Assembly: GCA_904502225.1 (NCBI GenBank)
Contig: CAJGDO010000002.1
Location: 1-64,000 of the forward strand
Direction of reading: 5' to 3'
Length of the DNA stretch: 64,000 bases
Source of the DNA: an uncultured Clostridia bacterium
Lineage (GTDB): Bacteria; Bacillota; Clostridia; Christensenellales; Borkfalkiaceae
Shown: positions 50,339-58,515 of the stretch, in pieces
Layout of the letters: the number at the start of each line of letters is the position of its first letter
How positions within the stretch are numbered: the stretch's first letter is position 1
Made by a program: the position numbers and the translations under genes
The notes under the pieces: model-generated
Told to the model about the DNA's origin: nothing
Databases searched by the model: none
Seen by the model: only the letters and a program-made list of their open reading frames with translations

Positions 50339-50366
50339 TGAACGATTTTATAAAGGAGAAATTATT

Positions 50367-52514
50367 TTGGGCAAAAAGAAAGGAAAAGGGATATGGATTA
50401 TCCTTGGCATTATAGTGGCAGTTATAGCGATTTTCTCGTTTACCTCTTGCTTAATGGGTAGAACAGAAGTGAATACTTCTGAATTGCATTCTATATTGGA
50501 AGTAATGGCGGAAGATAATGGTGAAACCACCAAGAAGATATTAAGTGTAGACGAATTAGATAAGGCCAATGCTAAACAAATCAAGCAAGAAATCATCGGC
50601 AGTGGCTTTAGCAAGAGCGAGGGCATTAAGATTACAAACGTTTTGTTTGATGGATACGTTGTCGAATTTGATTTAGTAAGCGTAAAAACGGGCGAAGTTT
50701 TGACCTTTACGACCAATTATTCAAGGGCTGATAGCGAGGTTGAAAAACTAACCGAACTAATGAGTGGTTTGGGCATAAGCTATTCTTACACCGACCCTAA
50801 CGCTGGCTCAATTTGGTCATCATTGTTGCCGCTTGGCGGAACGATTTTGATAGCAATTGTGTTCTTTATTCTTATGATGCAAACTCAAGGTGGAACAAAG
50901 AGTGCAATGAACTTTGCAAAAACCAATGCAAGAGTGAACCAAAACTTAAAAGTAAGGTTTACCGACGTTGCAGGTGCAGAGGAAGAAAAGGAAGAGTTGG
51001 CGGAAGTTGTTGACTTCTTGAAAAACCCTAAAAAATTCTCTGACCTTGGTGCAAGAATACCAAAAGGCGTGTTGCTTGTAGGCCCTCCGGGCACGGGTAA
51101 AACCTTGTTTGCAAAAGCCGTTGCGGGCGAAGCGGGTGTACCGTTCTTTTCAATAAGCGGTTCAGACTTTGTAGAAATGTTTGTCGGCGTTGGTGCATCA
51201 AGGGTAAGAGATTTATTCGACATGGCAAAAAAGAGTATGCCATGCATAGTGTTTATTGACGAAATTGACGCAGTCGGCCGTCAAAGAGGCACAGGTATGG
51301 GCGGTGGCCACGATGAAAGAGAGCAAACGCTTAACCAACTTCTCGTTCAAATGGACGGTTTTGAAACCAACGACGGCATAATCGTTATGGCGGCAACCAA
51401 CAGAGCGGACATATTAGACCCAGCATTGTTGCGTCCAGGCAGATTTGACAGGCAAATTTACGTAAACGTGCCAGACGTTAGGGGTAGAGAAGCGATTTTG
51501 AAAGTCCATGCAAGAAACAAACCGCTTGCAAGCGAAGTAAGTTTCAAAACGGTTGCAAGAATGACCAGTGGTTTTTCGGGTGCAGACCTTGAAAACTTGC
51601 TAAACGAAGCAGCGATTTTGGCAGCGAGAGCAAACAGAAAATTCATTACTAACAAAGACCTTTACGAAGGCATAAACAAAGTATTGATGGGCCCACAAAA
51701 GAAGAGCAGGCTTGTGACCGAAACGGATAAACGTATAACGGCATACCACGAATCAGGCCACGCAGTACTAGCACGATTGTTGCCAAACTGCGACCCTGTG
51801 CATGAAGTTTCGATAATTCCAAGAGGTCAAGCGGCGGGCTATACAATGACAAGACCTGATAGCGACGACAACCACTTAACCAAGGCAAAATTGTTAGACG
51901 ATATAGTTATGACTCTTGGCGGAAGGGTTGCCGAAGAACTTATTATAAAAGACATATCGGCGGGGGCATCGGGCGACATACAAGCGGTGACCAAGCGAGC
52001 AAGGTTGATGGTGACCGAGTGGGGTATGAGCGACAAGGTAGGCCCAATCTCATACGGTTCGGATAAAGAAGTGTTTATCGGCAGAGATATGGCATCGCAC
52101 GTAAATTACAGCGAGCAAACTGCAGGTATTATCGACGAAGAAATAAGAAAGATAATCGACGGAGGCTTAAAGAAAGCCCGTGATTTATTGTCAAAGAACA
52201 AGACCTTGCTTGACAACATGGCAAGATTGTTGGTGGAAAGAGAAACTATTTTCAGCGAAGAAGTCGATATGCTTATGGAAGGAAAGAGCGTGGAAGAAAT
52301 CATGGCGTTTATGGACGAAAACGAAAGGACGCTTAACCAAAACCCGTTCGATAGAAAATCGGTTATAATCAGCGAAAAAGAGGCTAAAGCCAAAAAGGCA
52401 AAAACCAAACCCGCCGAAAAAACAGCGGAAAAAGAAACAGCCGAAAAGACCGACGAAACAACGGCCGACCAAAACGAAGACAAGGGCGAAAATGACACAA
52501 ACGCCCAACAATAA
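50367..52514 (+). CDS. ftsH: ATP-dependent zinc metalloprotease FtsH
   Basis: 715 aa from a TTG start at 50367 (GGCAAAAAG follows), chosen because AAAGGAG lies 8 nt upstream; the longer frame would start in the leader. Two N-terminal membrane helices ([20 protein letters not shown] and about 150-175), AAA module with Walker [11 protein letters not shown] and Walker [35 protein letters not shown], and the zinc motif HESGHAV. It degrades membrane and regulatory proteins. The C-terminal ~60 residues are a Lys/Glu/Thr-rich tail. Confidence 0.95.
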   Translation: MGKKKGKGIWIILGIIVAVIAIFSFTSCLMGRTEVNTSELHSILEVMAEDNGETTKKILSVDELDKANAKQIKQEIIGSGFSKSEGIKITNVLFDGYVVEFDLVSVKTGEVLTFTTNYSRADSEVEKLTELMSGLGISYSYTDPNAGSIWSSLLPLGGTILIAIVFFILMMQTQGGTKSAMNFAKTNARVNQNLKVRFTDVAGAEEEKEELAEVVDFLKNPKKFSDLGARIPKGVLLVGPPGTGKTLFAKAVAGEAGVPFFSISGSDFVEMFVGVGASRVRDLFDMAKKSMPCIVFIDEIDAVGRQRGTGMGGGHDEREQTLNQLLVQMDGFETNDGIIVMAATNRADILDPALLRPGRFDRQIYVNVPDVRGREAILKVHARNKPLASEVSFKTVARMTSGFSGADLENLLNEAAILAARANRKFITNKDLYEGINKVLMGPQKKSRLVTETDKRITAYHESGHAVLARLLPNCDPVHEVSIIPRGQAAGYTMTRPDSDDNHLTKAKLLDDIVMTLGGRVAEELIIKDISAGASGDIQAVTKRARLMVTEWGMSDKVGPISYGSDKEVFIGRDMASHVNYSEQTAGIIDEEIRKIIDGGLKKARDLLSKNKTLLDNMARLLVERETIFSEEVDMLMEGKSVEEIMAFMDENERTLNQNPFDRKSVIISEKEAKAKKAKTKPAEKTAEKETAEKTDETTADQNEDKGENDTNAQQ

Positions 52515-52572
52515 ACTTAAAACCAACAACTGAAAACCCCAAAAAGCGAAAAACAGCAAAGGAGAGCAAACG

Positions 52573-53355
52573 ATGGGAAAAATAATAGCTTTTTCGAACC
52601 AGAAAGGTGGCGTAGGCAAAACGACAACGTGCGTGAACATGTCAGCATACTTGGCCCATAAGGGCTACAAATGCTTAATAGTGGACCTTGATGCCCAAGG
52701 CAACGCAACGAGCGGATTAGGCTTTGCAAAAAGCGACGTAAAAGCGTCGGTATATAACGTAATGATAGACGAAATGCCGATAGAACAAGCGGTGCTAAAA
52801 ACGGACGTGGAAGGCTTGGACATTTTGCCATCGAACATAGACCTTGCTGGGGCAGAAGTTGAATTGGTGTATATCAAGGAACGAGAAAAGGTTTTAAGAA
52901 AAGTCCTAGAGAAAGCCAAAGAAAGTTATGATTATATTACGATAGACTGTCCGCCATCGTTGGGGTTATTGACGATAAACGCCCTAGCGGCGAGCGACAC
53001 GGTTATGATACCGATACAAAGCGAGTATTACGCATTGGAAGGCTTATCTCAACTAATGAACACAATAAAACTCGTAGTAAAGCACCTTAACCCAGCGTTA
53101 AAAATCGAAGGCGTTGTGCTAACGATGAACGACAACAGAGCAATCATCTCAAGGCAAATCAGCCAAGAAATCCGCAAATACTTTGGCAAACGAGTGTTTG
53201 ACACCGTTATACCAAGGAACATAAGGCTAGCCGAAGCCCCAAGCCACGGCAAGCCAATAATGTTGCACGATACCAGATGCTCTGGAGCGAAAGCATACCT
53301 AGCGTTGACCGAAGAATATTTGGAAAGACAACCAACCAAGAAAACCAAAGAATAA
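52573..53355 (+). CDS. parA: Chromosome partitioning ATPase ParA/Soj
   Basis: 260 aa. Deviant Walker A KGGVGKTTTCVNM near the start, VDLDAQGNATSGLG, the Walker B region YDYITIDCPPSLGLLTINAL. Works with ParB on parS to segregate origins and, in spore formers, to regulate DnaA and sporulation. GGAG precedes the ATG; parB follows 12 nt later. Confidence 0.95.
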   Translation: MGKIIAFSNQKGGVGKTTTCVNMSAYLAHKGYKCLIVDLDAQGNATSGLGFAKSDVKASVYNVMIDEMPIEQAVLKTDVEGLDILPSNIDLAGAEVELVYIKEREKVLRKVLEKAKESYDYITIDCPPSLGLLTINALAASDTVMIPIQSEYYALEGLSQLMNTIKLVVKHLNPALKIEGVVLTMNDNRAIISRQISQEIRKYFGKRVFDTVIPRNIRLAEAPSHGKPIMLHDTRCSGAKAYLALTEEYLERQPTKKTKE

Positions 53356-53367
53356 AGGGGATAAAAA

Positions 53368-54273
53368 ATGAAAGCCAAAGGATTAGGAAAAGGCCTATCA
53401 GCACTATTTTCAGAAACAGAAGAAGATTACGGCAAGAGCCTGTTGTTTGAGGAAGAAGAAAGCGACAAAACGGGCGAAACGGTAAAACAAATAGAAATTA
53501 GTTCAATCTTTGCAAACCCAAACCAGCCACGAAAAGTGTTTGACCAAACGGCGTTGCAAGAACTAGCCGACTCTATCTCAAAGCACGGCGTAATCATGCC
53601 AATCATCGTCAACAAGAGTGGCGACAGGTATATGATAATCGCAGGCGAAAGGCGATTTAGGGCGAGTAAACTAGCAGGACTTTCGACCGTTCCGGTAATC
53701 GTAAAGAACTATACCGAAAGGCAAATCAAAGAAATCTCGCTTATCGAGAACTTGCAAAGGGAAGACTTAAACCCAATCGAAGCGGCAACTGCAATGCGTT
53801 CGCTAATGGACGATTACGGAATGACACAGGAAGACTTGGCTGACAGAATAGGCAAGTCAAGACCAGCCATTGCCAACACTTTGAGATTGTTGAATTTGGC
53901 CCCAGAAGTAATAAAAATGGTTGCAAACGGCACGCTATCTGCTGGGCACGCAAGGGCGATTCTATCTTTGCCACAAACCGACCAGAAAAAGTATGCCGAA
54001 CAGTCTATAAAGGAAGGCTTGTCGGTTAGAGAAATCGAAAAGAAAGTCAAGGAATTCTTTGAGCCTGAAGAAGTTAAAGCCAAAAAGAAAATCAGGCAAG
54101 AACTTTCGGCTGAACTAAAAGAACTTGTAAGCGAAATGCAAAGGGTTTTAGGCACCAAAGTCAACGCTATCGGCAACGATAAAAAGGGCAGAATTTATAT
54201 CGATTATTACACCAGAGACGACCTTGATAGAATAAGCGAAATAATAGAAAAAGCCAAAACCGACAAAAAATAA
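53368..54273 (+). CDS. parB: Chromosome partitioning protein ParB/Spo0J
   Basis: 301 aa. N-terminal KGLGKGLSALF (ParA-contact), CTPase motifs NPNQPRKVFDQTALQELADS and IAGERRFRASKLAGLSTVPV, RQIKEISLIENLQREDLNPI, central HTH (TQEDLADRIGKSRPAIANTL) and a C-terminal dimer domain. The two parS sites about 3.7 kb upstream are its likely binding sites. Confidence 0.96.
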   Translation: MKAKGLGKGLSALFSETEEDYGKSLLFEEEESDKTGETVKQIEISSIFANPNQPRKVFDQTALQELADSISKHGVIMPIIVNKSGDRYMIIAGERRFRASKLAGLSTVPVIVKNYTERQIKEISLIENLQREDLNPIEAATAMRSLMDDYGMTQEDLADRIGKSRPAIANTLRLLNLAPEVIKMVANGTLSAGHARAILSLPQTDQKKYAEQSIKEGLSVREIEKKVKEFFEPEEVKAKKKIRQELSAELKELVSEMQRVLGTKVNAIGNDKKGRIYIDYYTRDDLDRISEIIEKAKTDKK

Positions 54274-54326
54274 AAGCATTTAGTCGCCAACAAAAAACAT
54301 AAAAACAAACAAAACAACCCAAAGAA

Positions 54327-54360
54327 AAAAGCGTTTTTGTAACAAAGCAAAAACGCTTTT
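54327..54360 (+). terminator. Terminator after parB
   Basis: AAAAGCGTTTTTG / CAAAAACGCTTTT, followed by a T-run. Confidence 0.85.
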
Positions 54361-54463
54361 TTTTGTTTTTTTAGAAAAAAATAAAAAATTTTTCCAAAAA
54401 CCGCCATTTTAGACAAAAAACAATCAAAATTTGCAAAAAAACCATAAAAACTTTAAAAAAGTG

Positions 54464-54492
54464 TTGACAAAAACAGTCATAAAGTATATAAT
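54464..54492 (+). promoter_or_regulatory. Consensus promoter of the peptide/surface-protein unit
   Basis: TTGACA, 17-nt spacer, TATAAT. Exact consensus; transcript start about 54499. Confidence 0.8.
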
Positions 54493-54522
54493 TACTTTGT
54501 AAAGTTATAGTATGAATGGAAA

Positions 54523-54633
54523 AGTGCCCTATTTTAAAGAAAAAGCACTGCCAATTATTACTATATTAGGAAAAACTTGTGCCTTAATATAAACATAATA
54601 TATTATGGGGATATACGGTGGGAAATAAGGCAC
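54523..54633 (+). promoter_or_regulatory. Structured leader with competing stems
   Basis: AGTGC (54523-54527) can pair with GCACT (54545-54549). GTGCCTTA (54579-54586) pairs perfectly with TAAGGCAC (54626-54633). The first GTGCC could also pair with the last GGCAC, so two folds compete. No known riboswitch class is recognised. Confidence 0.5.
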
Positions 54634-54676
54634 GCAAATGTAAAAACAGTTGAATTAGTAAGGAGGACTTTTTTTA

Positions 54677-54805
54677 ATGAAGAAAAAGTATGTAGAACCA
54701 ACAGTTTTACTAGTAGACTATGTCGTTGAAGACGTAATGATGGCGTCTTTCAACTCAAACAACTCAATTCATTTCCCTACAGATAAGTGGGGCGGATTGA
54801 TTTAA
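54677..54805 (+). CDS. 42-aa peptide of the KKxYxxPTV...EDVxMxS type
   Basis: MKKKYVEPTVLLVDYVVEDV followed by MMASFNSNNSIHFPTDKWGG and LI. It has a strong ribosome site (AAGGAGG). No signal peptide or membrane helix. The layout, a basic start, an EPTV..VD-type middle, EDVMMAS, then a short variable Asn/Ser-rich tail, resembles small peptides seen in many gut Firmicutes whose function is not settled; a leader-plus-core (RiPP precursor-like) reading is possible but no modifying enzyme is nearby. The surface-protein gene starts 31 nt downstream, so both share a promoter. Confidence 0.65.
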   Translation: MKKKYVEPTVLLVDYVVEDVMMASFNSNNSIHFPTDKWGGLI

Positions 54806-54836
54806 GAGACTGTGACAGGTAAAGGAGATTAGAGAA

Positions 54837-57806
54837 ATGAAATTTTTAACAAAAATCAAATCTATTTATTTGTTAGCAATCGTTGCGATTTTAAGTTTTT
54901 GTATGGTATTGTTCCCAGCATTGCCATCATTTGCAAACGCAACGGAAGGTGAAGAACCAGAATCTGGAGCAGAAGTTGTTCTTCCAGAAGAAGGTGGGGA
55001 AACAGAAGGCGAAGAACCAGAAATCGTTGTCCCAGAAGAAACAGTTGAAATGGGCACTGGCGAAGTTAAGATTGTATTAGCAAGGTCAGTTGTTCAAAAC
55101 TATACTGGGGAAGGTGCTTTTGCAGACAAGGCTAACCAATGGGCAATTATGTTCGGTGCTCATATCACAAAAGCAGAATATGATAACATTACCCAAAACG
55201 ATACAGCACTTGTTAAGTTTGGTATGTTAATCGGGCCAACAAAACTTCTTGAAAGTGTTGAACATACCGATAAAGGTATCTATGCAGACCTTGTTGCAAC
55301 GGGTTTTGAATCTTTTGCATACGTAGGTTCAAGCAAGAGTGATGGCCAAGACCTTGGCAAAATGTTTAACGAAGAAGGTGTTGCAGAATATTTGGGCGGT
55401 ATCATTTATGACCAAACCAAATTAGGCAATAATTCAATTGCTTTTTCTGCTTTAGAGTTGACTGCTATTCCATTCTATATGAATGCAAACAAGGCAAGTG
55501 AAGCAACCAATATCGTTGTTGATTATGACGTTGATAACGACGTTTTTGGTAGTGCAAAATCAGCAGTTCCAAGGAATGTTTTAGTTGAAAACTATATTCG
55601 TCAAGACGTTGGTAATGAAACAGTACCTGGCGACGAAGTTGAAATTGATATTTCAACCATCCAAACTTTCGTAGCACAAGTAAACGCTTTAACTTATAAA
55701 AATGATGATGCATATATCTGCCGTTCAACCAACAGAGTTATGGTTGGTGAAACTGAACAATCAGAATTATCACCATTAGAAATGGCTACTGATGGCAACA
55801 TCACAAGCACTGCATTTGCAGGTAAGAGAATTGATGCAACAGGCATTGTTGATGGTGATGACTTGCTTGATGAAACAGTTGTTCAATCTTTACCAATGTA
55901 TAAAGAAGGCGTATCTGGTCAAGGCTACTTTGTAATTTACGGTGCAGATTCAATCACCGTTTACGTTGCAAAAGTTGCAGAACGCGTAATTATGCGTTTC
56001 GCTGATACTTACACCGGAAACTTTTCAAAATTTGATGATAGCACTTATATGACTGAAGATGGGGAATTTAACTATACAAATGCTACTGCTATTGATGACA
56101 CAAAAGACTATTTAGCACAAGCGGTGCTTGTTTTGACGACTAATAGAAAGACAATCAATAGACGTCAATATCAATCTATTTTCTCTTTTAAGACTAATAC
56201 CCCTCAAAATATAGTTGCTGGTTCAGCATCCACAGGCTCTTTCTCATACCAAGATTCAAACGCTGCTATGCAGTTGCGTTTTGCAGATAGGGCGTATGAT
56301 GGCTTATACGTTTTAGGGGCACACATTGATATGTATCCATTTACAAACACTAAAAACGTCACAACCGGAGACTACGAGTATGCGTTAGACCTTGGCAATG
56401 GTTTGCACGATGGTCAACCTGCTTATGAGACTGTTGACAAAGAAGGCGCACCTGCAAGAGCAAAGATTGGTAGAGTTGAGGCTGCTGCAGGCACTGGCTT
56501 TATTGGAACTTTTGATGGCAGAGGCTTTTCTATGAATATGAGAAGTAAAGACACAAAGTCTTCTAGAATGCAAGGCGGTATTTTACCACCAGCGTTTGGT
56601 GCAACAATCAAAAACGTTGCTTTCTTAAGTTTAGGCCATAGTTTTGCCAGAAGTGGTGGCACCTATTCAAGTGTTCTCTCTAATGGTGCAGGTATTACAA
56701 CAGCGGCACGAAACACAACGTTTGAAAATATTTATGCAGAAGTAAAAGATGCAAAAAATTATTCTGCTGACTATAACAAAGGCATCCTTATGGATATTCA
56801 AAACTGTGAATTAAAGAACTTTGTTGCAAACGTTAGCCTTGTTAACGAAACTGTTATGGGAGCAACGATTTCAACAACAAACGCAACAGGTCAAAATGGC
56901 ACAGGTGTAGGTCAAGGCGTCACAACTGCAGGCGTATTCAATTTCAGAGCATTCACTGATGCTTATTATGATAAGACATTTGTTAAATCTGACGGAACAA
57001 AAGGTGCGGTCAGATATGCTACTGGCGAAGGTCAATGGATTTCACCATATTTTAGGGCTAATATTAGTTTAGATGAAATAAAAGAATATTTCCCAAATAT
57101 GATTAACACTAACGGTGAGGCTACTTGGGATTTGTATAACTGGGCTTGGAATAGTAGCAATAAGGTAGCACCACTTGCAAGTGACTATAATGATATGCTA
57201 AACAAAGAACAAGCAAACGAATTCACCGGCACAACTGGTCAAAACGTTTATGCAGTCGGTTCGTCTCCGCTTTTCGTCGGTTATGATTACGGTGATGTTT
57301 TATATGTATTGAACGGCACAAGTTATTATGGTCAACAATTAACGGCAACAAATAGTGCAACCGTGTTTGTAAACAGTGACAAGTTGCCAAAGTTAACAGA
57401 CGGCACAACGGCAGAAGTTGGTTGGAGGGTTGTTGAAAACACCACAACAAATGAAGAAACTGGTGAAGAAACAACAACACAAAGTTTAGTTGCTCCACAA
57501 TCATATAAGATGAGTCAACTTGACGATGCAAGATTTGTTTTCGCTGAAGATACAGCTTATACTTTAGGTGAAATCATTTACAAAGGTAAATTATATCGTC
57601 ACGGTGCAACAAGAATGGCAAACTTACTTGGCGAATCAAGTGCAGCAGACACGTTAGAAGTTAGATTTATCACTCAAGATGGTTTCTATGACTGTGCAGA
57701 TGCAACAGAAATGGCAACTTACTTGACAGAAGAAAACATTAAATTGTTCACTGATTCAGGTTTCTGGAACGTTGTTGACGGTGTTGTTTCTTGGAAAAAT
57801 GCTTAA
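54837..57806 (+). CDS. Large secreted/surface protein, 989 aa
   Basis: Signal peptide at about 1-35 (IYLLAIVAILSFCMVLFPAL, cleavage after SFANA), then a Glu/Pro-rich acidic stretch (EGEEPESGAEVVLPEEGGET). The middle has beta-rich domains; residues about 550-640 contain GTGFIGTFDGRGFSMNMRSK and GATIKNVAFLSLGHSFARSG, a GLUG/right-handed beta-helix-like pattern. No LPXTG motif or SLH domain is evident and the C-terminus ends WKNA, so its attachment to the cell is unclear. Good ribosome site (AAAGGAG). Cotranscribed with the 42-aa peptide. Function unknown; an adhesin or envelope role is inferred. Confidence 0.7.
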   Translation: MKFLTKIKSIYLLAIVAILSFCMVLFPALPSFANATEGEEPESGAEVVLPEEGGETEGEEPEIVVPEETVEMGTGEVKIVLARSVVQNYTGEGAFADKANQWAIMFGAHITKAEYDNITQNDTALVKFGMLIGPTKLLESVEHTDKGIYADLVATGFESFAYVGSSKSDGQDLGKMFNEEGVAEYLGGIIYDQTKLGNNSIAFSALELTAIPFYMNANKASEATNIVVDYDVDNDVFGSAKSAVPRNVLVENYIRQDVGNETVPGDEVEIDISTIQTFVAQVNALTYKNDDAYICRSTNRVMVGETEQSELSPLEMATDGNITSTAFAGKRIDATGIVDGDDLLDETVVQSLPMYKEGVSGQGYFVIYGADSITVYVAKVAERVIMRFADTYTGNFSKFDDSTYMTEDGEFNYTNATAIDDTKDYLAQAVLVLTTNRKTINRRQYQSIFSFKTNTPQNIVAGSASTGSFSYQDSNAAMQLRFADRAYDGLYVLGAHIDMYPFTNTKNVTTGDYEYALDLGNGLHDGQPAYETVDKEGAPARAKIGRVEAAAGTGFIGTFDGRGFSMNMRSKDTKSSRMQGGILPPAFGATIKNVAFLSLGHSFARSGGTYSSVLSNGAGITTAARNTTFENIYAEVKDAKNYSADYNKGILMDIQNCELKNFVANVSLVNETVMGATISTTNATGQNGTGVGQGVTTAGVFNFRAFTDAYYDKTFVKSDGTKGAVRYATGEGQWISPYFRANISLDEIKEYFPNMINTNGEATWDLYNWAWNSSNKVAPLASDYNDMLNKEQANEFTGTTGQNVYAVGSSPLFVGYDYGDVLYVLNGTSYYGQQLTATNSATVFVNSDKLPKLTDGTTAEVGWRVVENTTTNEETGEETTTQSLVAPQSYKMSQLDDARFVFAEDTAYTLGEIIYKGKLYRHGATRMANLLGESSAADTLEVRFITQDGFYDCADATEMATYLTEENIKLFTDSGFWNVVDGVVSWKNA

Positions 57807-57845
57807 TAGCAAAATTTAGAGAAATCTAAAATTTAACAAAAACAA

Positions 57846-57873
57846 AAAAGCGATAGAAAATTCTATCGCTTTT
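57846..57873 (+). terminator. Terminator after the surface protein
   Basis: AAAAGCGATAGAA / TTCTATCGCTTTT with a 2-nt loop and a T-run. Confidence 0.85.
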
Positions 57874-57890
57874 GTTTTTTATATTAAACA

Positions 57891-57921
57891 AAAAAGAAAA
57901 GATTTTTTATCTTTTCTTTTT
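57891..57921 (-). terminator. Terminator after coaE
   Basis: AAAAAGAAAAGAT / ATCTTTTCTTTTT stem in an AT-rich context, just after the minus-strand stop. Confidence 0.65.
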
Positions 57922-57926
57922 GCTTT

Positions 57927-58514
57927 TTATTTATTTAAATCGCTTACCAATCTTAAAACTTTGTTCTTTAAATCTTCTGTGTTTTTATCGTTAATAACAA
58001 CTAAATATTTTGATAAATCAATTTTATCGTAATCAACTTGAAAAGCCATTCTTTTTTCAACTTGTTCTTTTGTTAAATTTGAGCGTGTTTTAACGCTTTC
58101 AATTCTTTCGTTTTTATCCCTTAAAACAACAATCGCATTGTCAAAGTGGTCGGCAAACCCACACTCAAAAAGCAGTGGCACTTCCACAAAAACCAACCCG
58201 TCTTTGCTTTTTGTTTTTCTTAAAATTTGTTCTAAAACAAGTGGGGTTATGGCTTTTGTCAATCCTTCATTGTTTTCCTTATCTTTAAATGCAAGTTCAG
58301 AAAGAGTTTTATAGTCTATCCTTAACCTTGTTTCACCTTTAACGGCGTTTGGGAAAAGGTCTTTTAAAATGCGTTTGATTTTTGGTTTTTTATAAAGGTC
58401 CTTAACGATTTTATCGCTTGAAAGGGTATGGTGCCCTGCTTTTTCAAGCGTTTCTAAAACCAAACTTTTTCCACTGCCTATTCCACCCGTAATCGCTATA
58501 AGTTTTTTTGGCAT
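57927..58514 (-). CDS. coaE: Dephospho-CoA kinase
   Basis: 195 aa. Walker A AITGGIGSGKSLVLE, LSSDKIVKDLYKKPKIKRIL, VEVPLLFECGFADHFDNAIV and RSNLTKEQVEKRMAFQ are CoaE hallmarks. Last step of CoA synthesis. The start is the ATG at 58514, one base after the polA stop codon, so translation is probably coupled; the TTG at 58529 is inside polA. Confidence 0.93.
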   Translation of the reverse strand: MPKKLIAITGGIGSGKSLVLETLEKAGHHTLSSDKIVKDLYKKPKIKRILKDLFPNAVKGETRLRIDYKTLSELAFKDKENNEGLTKAITPLVLEQILRKTKSKDGLVFVEVPLLFECGFADHFDNAIVVLRDKNERIESVKTRSNLTKEQVEKRMAFQVDYDKIDLSKYLVVINDKNTEDLKNKVLRLVSDLNK

Positions 58515-58515
58515 T

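Larger units (their letters stand above)
49407..50366. other. Long noncoding region with parS sites and several dyads, upstream of ftsH
   Basis: About 960 bases with no gene. From left to right: a terminator, two parS sites, a 15-bp inverted repeat (49784-49842), a short G-rich stretch at about 49960, a 9-bp dyad (50086-50124), the ftsH promoter and a structured leader. Very AT-rich. No strong DnaA box is seen. Confidence 0.75.
54274..54676. other. Noncoding region: parB terminator, promoter and structured leader
   Basis: About 400 bases without a gene: terminator, a consensus promoter, and a leader of about 175 nt with competing stems ahead of the 42-aa peptide gene. Confidence 0.75.

Noticed and set aside
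54523..54633. Known riboswitch (c-di-GMP, SAM, T-box)
   Set aside because: None of the conserved core motifs of these classes is present; only simple complementary stems are seen.
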